In this document: one piece after another, positions 38,663 through 39,565 of the stretch
Layout: each line of letters starts with the position of its first letter
How positions within the stretch are numbered: position 1 is the first letter of the stretch
NCBI GenBank assembly: GCA_964577305.1
Contig: CAZNYS010000033.1
Span: 1-39,565 of the forward strand
Length of the DNA: 39,565 bases
Origin: UBA9300 sp964577305
GTDB taxonomy: Bacteria > Bacteroidota > Bacteroidia > Bacteroidales > VadinHA17
Direction: 5' to 3'
Notes under the pieces: model-generated
Told to the model about the DNA's origin: nothing
Seen by the model: only the letters and a program-made list of their open reading frames with translations
Database searches by the model: none
Translations under genes and position numbers: made by a program

Positions 38663-39382
38663 ATGGAAGAAATAAAAGAGAAAGAAATTGTGGCAATGCC
38701 AAGGATAGGTGACAAAGCACCTTCGTTCACAGCTAAGACTACACAGGGAGTAATAAACTTCCCGGAAGAGTACAAGGGACACTGGACTATTTTATTCAGT
38801 CACCCAGCTGACTTTACGCCTGTGTGTACTTCTGAGTTCATGACATTTGGGAAAATGGCAGCGCAGTTTGAAGAGGCTAATTGCAAGCTTATTGGTCTTT
38901 CTGTTGATGGCCTGTACAGTCATATTGCATGGTTAAGGACCATCAAGGAAAAGATTGAATATAAAGGCATGAAGAACATTGAGGTGAAATTTCCTCTTAT
39001 TGACGATGTCAGTATGAATGTAGCTAACAAGTATGGTATGATACAGCCGGGAGAAGCTACCACACAGGCTGTAAGGGCAGTATTTTACATCGATCCTGAT
39101 GGAATCATCCGTACGATCATTTATTATCCGTTGAGTATAGGCCGTAATTTTGATGAGCTTTACAGGGTACTGATAGCTCTCAAGACTACTGATGCTTTCT
39201 CATGTGCTGCACCGGCCGACTGGCGTCCGGGTGATGAGGTGATAGTACCTCCTGCCGGGTCATGCGGTGTTGCCGAAGAGAGGATGAGTAAGAGTGATCC
39301 TGGTGTTACCTGCCATGACTGGTTCTTCTGCACCAAAAAACTCAGCAAGGAAGAAGTTCTGAAGAAAGTACTTAAGAAGTAA
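38663..39382 (+). CDS. peroxiredoxin, archaeal-type Prx6 subgroup
   Basis: This 239-residue thiol peroxidase reduces hydrogen peroxide and organic peroxides. The peroxidatic cysteine is Cys55 in HPADFTPVCTSEF. The extended C-terminal domain carries further cysteines (181, 201) and a Cys217-x5-Cys223 pair (CHDWFFC), as in the archaeal Prx6-type enzymes of the Aeropyrum/Pyrococcus kind. The gene follows the truncated Fur-like gene. The partner reductase is not encoded nearby. Confidence 0.93.
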   Translation: MEEIKEKEIVAMPRIGDKAPSFTAKTTQGVINFPEEYKGHWTILFSHPADFTPVCTSEFMTFGKMAAQFEEANCKLIGLSVDGLYSHIAWLRTIKEKIEYKGMKNIEVKFPLIDDVSMNVANKYGMIQPGEATTQAVRAVFYIDPDGIIRTIIYYPLSIGRNFDELYRVLIALKTTDAFSCAAPADWRPGDEVIVPPAGSCGVAEERMSKSDPGVTCHDWFFCTKKLSKEEVLKKVLKK

Positions 39383-39431
39383 TATAGAAAAGGCTGAGGC
39401 TAAGGATTTAACCACCCCGCCCTTGATCCTC

Positions 39432-39565
39432 ACATGCCCGTCGGCATGTTCGGATAAGGGCACCCCTCCTTGAATTTTCTGTGAAAATTTAAGGAGGGGA
39501 GATTACTGATTATCAGATCTATAACTTTCTCCTCCTCTTTAGAGGAGGAGTACCCCCGAGTACTC
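39432..39565. repeat. palindromic intergenic repeat after the peroxiredoxin gene
   Basis: There are four inverted repeats. ACATGCC-CGTC-GGCATGT spans 39432-39449. A 17-bp stem (CCCCTCCTT G AATTTTC at 39463-39479 with GAAAATT T AAGGAGGGG at 39483-39499, one G-T pair) has a 3-base loop. CTCCTCCTCT/AGAGGAGGAG spans 39529-39550. GAGTAC/GTACTC spans 39548-39565 and is cut by the window edge. None is followed by a T-run, so they are not classic terminators, though the 17-bp stem could still stop transcription or protect the 3' end. I see no gene in this 183-base stretch. Confidence 0.7.

Overview
The window looks like a chromosomal segment of a member of the Bacteroidota, probably a free-living or environmental Bacteroidales/Marinilabiliales-like lineage. 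This rests on family content: a LytS/LytTR two-component pair, a split F-type ATP synthase with a very short epsilon subunit, a DUF2723 membrane protein, GH127 and GH20 lipoproteins, and a YfiR-SpoIIE fusion. It also rests on Bacteroidota-type promoter boxes (TAnnTTTG) ahead of several genes and weak Shine-Dalgarno sequences. No phage, transposase, CRISPR array, tRNA or rRNA gene was seen. Almost all of the window is coding and no gap exceeds 300 bases.

Layout. 1-3.3 kb: yidD, then a leftward operon of two small membrane proteins (one LiaF-like), a LytS-type histidine kinase and a LytTR response regulator, probably an envelope-stress sensing unit. 3.4-6.1 kb: the conserved lipid/ribosome cluster DUF177-rpmF-plsX-fabH. 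6.2-15.8 kb: a bactofilin overlapping an AtpI/AtpZ-like gene, then a second small membrane gene, atpB-E-F-H-A-G, a polyprenyl diphosphate synthase, a convergent outer-membrane protein gene, and atpD-C. An intrinsic terminator lies between atpE (c-ring) and atpF. 15.8-23.4 kb: a PLP-dependent aromatic amino acid decarboxylase, a large secreted HExxH/propeller/barrel protein and a 1068-residue DUF2723 GT-C-like protein. 23.4-27.9 kb: a lone receiver protein divergent from a YfiR(DUF4154)-coiled coil-SpoIIE phosphatase, two tandem cysteine-rich mini-lipoproteins, a Tat-exported ThuA-like protein and a small membrane protein. 28-36.5 kb: a GH127 lipoprotein, a long KamA-family radical SAM aminomutase, rlmN and a GH20 hexosaminidase lipoprotein. 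36.5-39.4 kb: two SDR-type oxidoreductases, an N-terminally truncated Fur-like protein and an archaeal-type Prx6-family peroxiredoxin.

The most notable points are these. (1) The KamA-like enzyme carries the Lys/Asn pair that, from memory of the literature, separates glutamate 2,3-aminomutase from lysine 2,3-aminomutase. (2) A near-identical 25-bp block covers the start codons of two unrelated genes (kamA-like and truncated fur-like). (3) Short 7- and 8-bp tandem arrays and palindromes sit in convergent intergenic gaps and supply the last codons and stop codons of the GH127 gene and rlmN. (4) A terminator hairpin inside the ATP synthase operon fits the need for excess subunit c. (5) There are two strong palindromes in divergent promoter regions. 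(6) A pair of uncharacterised four-cysteine lipoproteins lies beside the YfiR-SpoIIE regulator. I do not see an unambiguous new defence or mobile system. The candidate novelties are regulatory and enzymatic.
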